Source: Clostridia bacterium (GTDB lineage: Bacteria > Bacillota_A > Clostridia > Christensenellales > Aristaeellaceae). Taken from it: a stretch of DNA of 8,397 nucleotides. Position numbers and translations under genes: made by a program. Of this stretch, positions 6,129 to 8,397 are shown piece by piece; within the stretch, counting starts at the first letter, position 1; each line of letters begins with the position of its first letter. The DNA lies in contig WRHG01000073.1 in the NCBI GenBank assembly GCA_009783365.1, positions 1 through 8,397 of the forward strand, in the 5' to 3' direction. The notes beneath the pieces were generated by a model. That model was given only the letters and a program-made list of their open reading frames with translations, was not told where the DNA came from and searched no databases.

Positions 6129-6536
6129 TCACTCCTCTCCGATTATGTGAGCGATGGCTTTGGTGACCAAAGAACCGGCCTCGGTGATTTGCTGGATGGC
6201 TACCGCGGGGTCTGCGGAGGCAATCTCTTTCGCGCTTTGCAGCGTATACAGAACACGTTTCAGCAAAACGGCGGTTTGTCGCGACTGGGCAATGGCTCCT
6301 ATCGCTGTCTCATACCGGTCGAGCTTTTGCGCGGATCGGGCGATGAGGTCATGGACGTTTTGTCGGCTGACACCCAGGTGTTCCGCCACCTCGGTTAAGG
6401 AGAGGTCTTCGTCGCAATGAAGCTGAATGGCTATGCGCTGCCGTTGGGTTAGGAGGCCTCCATAGAAAGCGCATAATGTGCCGAGTTCTATGTTTTGAGA
6501 AAGCCGTTGATCCGCCAAGGTTTCTGCTGAAGACAA
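6129..6536 (-). CDS. ylxM: YlxM-family HTH protein associated with SRP
   Basis: YlxM is a small helix-turn-helix protein encoded just before ffh in Bacillota and reported to modulate SRP function. Of 135 residues, about 15-78 match the family: LGTLCAFYGGLLTQRQRIAIQLHCDEDLSLTEVAEHLGVSRQNVHDLIARSAQKLDRYE, a sigma-70 region-4-like HTH (LSLTEVAEHLGVSRQNVHDLI at 45-65). The C-terminal part (about 85-135) is a helical extension somewhat longer than in B. subtilis. The start is TTG at 6534-6536, with AGGGGG seven bases upstream; another in-frame TTG at 6569 has no ribosome binding site and lies inside the inverted repeat, so I reject it. The stop is only six bases from the ffh ATG, so the two are coupled. 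First gene of the operon. Confidence 0.93.
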   Translation of the reverse strand: MSSAETLADQRLSQNIELGTLCAFYGGLLTQRQRIAIQLHCDEDLSLTEVAEHLGVSRQNVHDLIARSAQKLDRYETAIGAIAQSRQTAVLLKRVLYTLQSAKEIASADPAVAIQQITEAGSLVTKAIAHIIGEE

Positions 6537-6555
6537 TCCAATGCCCCCTGCGTTC

Positions 6556-6593
6556 CTTATTGTTGTCAAGTATTTTTAAATGACAACAATAAG
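6556..6593. repeat. Perfect 13-bp inverted repeat, candidate operator at the ylxM-ffh promoter
   Basis: CTTATTGTTGTCA at 6556-6568 is exactly mirrored by TGACAACAATAAG at 6581-6593, with 12 AT-rich bases between. The right arm touches the -10 box (6594-6599), so the element covers the predicted transcription start (about 6587-6590) and the first bases of the leader. Because RNA synthesis would begin inside the arm, only about half of the hairpin would be transcribed from this promoter, which favours a double-stranded protein-binding site over an RNA structure. For read-through transcripts from the upstream gene it could form a full hairpin, but no T-run follows it. Confidence 0.7.
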
Positions 6594-6622
6594 AGTATAT
6601 AGCCCCATAAATCATCTGTCAA
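6594..6622 (-). promoter_or_regulatory. Sigma-A promoter of the ylxM-ffh-rpsP-khpA-rimM-trmD operon
   Basis: The minus strand has a perfect -35 TTGACA (6617-6622), a 17-base spacer and a -10 TATACT (6594-6599, five of six matches). The -35 overlaps the TGA stop codon (6619-6621) of the upstream membrane protein gene. Transcription would begin near 6587-6590, giving a leader of about 50 bases before the ylxM TTG at 6536. This is the strongest promoter-like sequence in the window and suits highly expressed translation genes. Confidence 0.82.
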
Positions 6623-8280
6623 GGTTTTTTACATAACGAGCTCTCTGAAAGCTTTTTGATGAAAACGCTGCATGACGAGGCCAGTTTAAGAAGACCGTAA
6701 GCGGCATAGGGCAGCAGCAATACGAAATAAGGCAAAGCATACTGACCTTTGGCTTCCCAGACCAAGTGAAAAAGGAACCCTCCTATGAAAATGAGCGGGG
6801 GTAACAATTCAAACAAGTGGCAGCGACGATATATAAACGCAAAAACACAATAGGCTACGACTCCGCAAAGCACTAATGACTGTATAATGTTCATCAAACC
6901 TGTGAGAAAATGGTTCAGATTTCCATGGTAAAGATTTTGAGCAAACGCGGTATTTGTAATGGCGCTTTCGCGGAGAGCGGTGCTGATCCAGAAGGACTGG
7001 AAGGTCGGATTGATCCACATAGACGCGGTTTTTTGATAAAAGAAATTTACGGCATAAGCCGGATCCTTGTAAAAATGCTCCAGGGATTGTTCAATGCTTT
7101 TTTTCGCAGCCCGGGATGATGGTTCGGCGCCCCAGTATTGCGCAACAAACTCCCCGGGCACGTAGCCGTTCCACCAGCCGGGCGCAAGGCCGCCGTCCTG
7201 CAGACCCATTGCAATGTACATAATGCTGGGAATGCTTTCATCCAGTTTGCGCTGCGCAAGGTTTTCATAGCAGGAAGTGATCCCCCACTGAAGGATGGGT
7301 GATATGGATACCGTCAAAACCAGAATCAGCCATGAATTGAGACGCGGCTGGCAGAATCGGCGGCTATACGCGGCTTTGGATTTTTTTGACGGCGGTTCCG
7401 CAGACGGCTCAGCCTGTTCCGCTTTCTTTGGCGTGGGCACGGCTGCGCGATGACCCCAAACGGCGTCTATGAAATAAACGATCGCAATTGCGGCTATTAC
7501 AATCAGATTATTCTGCCTTATGACGGCGGCAAATGCAACTAACAACACAGAGAGCAGCCCATGCCGGATTCTTCTTTTGCGGAGGTACTTTATTGCATAC
7601 AATGTGGCTAAAAGCGAAAGCGAGAGACTCATCGCGTTTCCATAGACAAAAGTAACATAGAGCGTCAGTTGCGGAAAGCAGAAAATCAGCGCAAGAAATA
7701 GGATACTTACCGCTTTGTCCTGAAATAGAAGTTCGGTGAGTTTATATAAGCCATAAACGCTGACGGCAATAGCAATCGCATTAAGGCCCTGTATCAAGAA
7801 AACGTCGGCCCCCGTACCCGCAATGAGATTACATAGCTGGAATATCAGCGTTAAACCCAGTTGGTGTGGATTGTTGGAGAGGTACCCGCCAAGCATTAAG
7901 TCGTCGAGTTCCCCCTGATTGATGGCGCGCGCCGCATCCAACACATATTGCTGATCCGCGGAAGGCTGCACCCTTGTGATGGCAATCAGGCCGACGGCGG
8001 CGAAAAACATGAGGCCGACAGTTAAAATGGAGAGCCTTTTGCTATTCATTTTTTTTAATTGATCTTGCGAAAAAAGGAGAATGGCTAATACGACGAATAA
8101 TGCGAGGATGTGCGCCCAGGGAGAATCATTGAAATATACGGTTGTTTCAATATCAATAAAATCCGCTGTTTGAAACAGGCTCACAAGCCATAGATATCCG
8201 GAAAATAATGTTAAAAGTATCAGTATTGTAATACACAGTATTTTTAGAAAGGGTTGGATGTGTTTATGTGTTGCAGTCAT
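6619..8280 (-). CDS. Polytopic membrane glycosyltransferase-like protein (GT-C fold, PMT/GT39-like)
   Basis: A 553-residue integral membrane protein with about ten hydrophobic helices (for example near 11-36, 55-71, 83-103, 141-156, 160-180, 190-208, 245-272, 316-335, 460-483, 491-508 and 515-537). An acidic site just after the third helix (QPSADQQYV, Asp109) lies where GT-C enzymes of the dolichyl-phosphate-mannose transferase type carry their catalytic acidic residue. GGYLSNNPHQLGL (131-143), RQNNLI (255-260), MGLQDGGLAPGWWNGY (358-373), KDPAYAVNFFYQKTASMW (405-422) and WEAKGQYALPYF (508-519) resemble conserved patches of uncharacterised clostridial family members. It probably uses a lipid-linked sugar to decorate a cell-surface polymer; donor and acceptor are unknown. 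Residues 277-308 form a polar loop rich in Lys, Glu, Pro and Ala. The ATG at 8278-8280 has AAAGGAGG seven bases upstream. The DNA is more AT-rich than its neighbours. Confidence 0.75.
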   Translation of the reverse strand: MTATHKHIQPFLKILCITILILLTLFSGYLWLVSLFQTADFIDIETTVYFNDSPWAHILALFVVLAILLFSQDQLKKMNSKRLSILTVGLMFFAAVGLIAITRVQPSADQQYVLDAARAINQGELDDLMLGGYLSNNPHQLGLTLIFQLCNLIAGTGADVFLIQGLNAIAIAVSVYGLYKLTELLFQDKAVSILFLALIFCFPQLTLYVTFVYGNAMSLSLSLLATLYAIKYLRKRRIRHGLLSVLLVAFAAVIRQNNLIVIAAIAIVYFIDAVWGHRAAVPTPKKAEQAEPSAEPPSKKSKAAYSRRFCQPRLNSWLILVLTVSISPILQWGITSCYENLAQRKLDESIPSIMYIAMGLQDGGLAPGWWNGYVPGEFVAQYWGAEPSSRAAKKSIEQSLEHFYKDPAYAVNFFYQKTASMWINPTFQSFWISTALRESAITNTAFAQNLYHGNLNHFLTGLMNIIQSLVLCGVVAYCVFAFIYRRCHLFELLPPLIFIGGFLFHLVWEAKGQYALPYFVLLLPYAAYGLLKLASSCSVFIKKLSESSLCKKP

Positions 8281-8287
8281 ATCATGG

Positions 8288-8295
8288 CCTCCTTT
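8288..8295 (-). promoter_or_regulatory. Ribosome binding site of the membrane glycosyltransferase-like gene
   Basis: AAAGGAGG on the minus strand, seven bases before the ATG at 8280, fixes that start. The remaining 36 bases of the gap up to the preceding stop show no clear promoter or terminator, which supports co-transcription with the partial gene at the window edge. Confidence 0.8.
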
Positions 8296-8324
8296 ACAAC
8301 CGCTTGCCGGGGAGGTGATGTTCG

Positions 8325-8397
8325 TTACCAGAATTCTTCCAACATCACGCCGCCGCTTTCATCCGGAATTACCGTATAGAAAGTATCTGTATAGAGC
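8325..8397 (-). CDS. C-terminal end of an unidentified gene
   Basis: The minus strand from the window edge reads 23 codons ending LYTDTFYTVIPDESGGVMLEEFW, then TAA at 8325-8327. It stops 44 bases before the ATG of the membrane glycosyltransferase-like gene, so it is probably the preceding gene of the same transcript. Of the three minus-strand frames it is the only one open up to a stop just before the next gene's ribosome binding site, and its residues look protein-like. Too little is visible to name a family; a surface-polysaccharide function would fit the neighbour but is a guess. Confidence 0.55.
   Translation of the reverse strand, partial: LYTDTFYTVIPDESGGVMLEEFW

Noticed and set aside
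6537..6569. ylxM start at TTG 6567-6569
   Set aside because: It has no ribosome binding site, lies in the inverted repeat, and adds residues outside the family; the TTG at 6534-6536 has AGGGGG at good spacing.
6556..6593. Rho-independent terminator for the membrane glycosyltransferase-like gene
   Set aside because: The stem is AT-rich, the loop is 12 bases and no T-run follows the right arm on the minus strand; the position over the predicted start point fits an operator better.
8311..8397. Plus-strand gene starting at ATG 8318 after GGGGAGG
   Set aside because: The spacing of about two bases is too short, and the frame is antisense to a minus-strand C-terminus that ends properly before the next gene.

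Overview
The window is ordinary chromosomal DNA of a Bacillota (Firmicutes) bacterium, most likely a moderate-GC clostridial lineage. This follows from the gene order ylxM-ffh-rpsP-khpA-rimM-trmD, which is characteristic of that phylum, from the strong AAGGAGG-type ribosome binding sites, and from the frequent TTG/GTG starts. Every gene I can support lies on the minus strand, so the region is transcribed from right to left. I see no CRISPR array, transposase, tRNA or rRNA gene.

Layout in transcription order (from 8397 down to 1): the last 23 codons of an unidentified gene (8325-8397); a 553-residue polytopic membrane glycosyltransferase-like protein (6619-8280), visibly more AT-rich than the rest; a near-consensus promoter whose -35 overlaps that gene's stop codon, followed at once by a perfect 13-bp inverted repeat; then a compact operon for protein targeting and translation. 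This holds ylxM and ffh (signal recognition particle), rpsP (ribosomal protein S16), khpA (KH-domain RNA-binding protein), rimM (16S rRNA/30S maturation) and trmD (tRNA m1G37 methyltransferase). Where rplS often follows trmD, this genome has two small membrane proteins (the second of the YvlD/PF04020 type) and the nucleotidase surE, joined by short overlaps or gaps.

A second promoter lies at the 3' end of surE. It drives a MurR/RpiR-type regulator (HTH plus SIS sugar-phosphate domain), and a palindrome covers its -10 box, which suggests autoregulation. The regulator's stop codon overlaps the 5' end of an HI0933/BaiN-type FAD oxidoreductase that leaves the window at base 1. That reading frame has a perfect flavin-binding N-terminus but no ATG, GTG, TTG or CTG from which to start.

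I found no convincing new multi-gene system. The points most worth a second look are in control and decoding: the missing start codon of the oxidoreductase, the 13-bp inverted repeat at the predicted transcription start of the ylxM-ffh operon, the palindrome on the rpiR promoter, and a hairpin that hides the rimM ribosome binding site.
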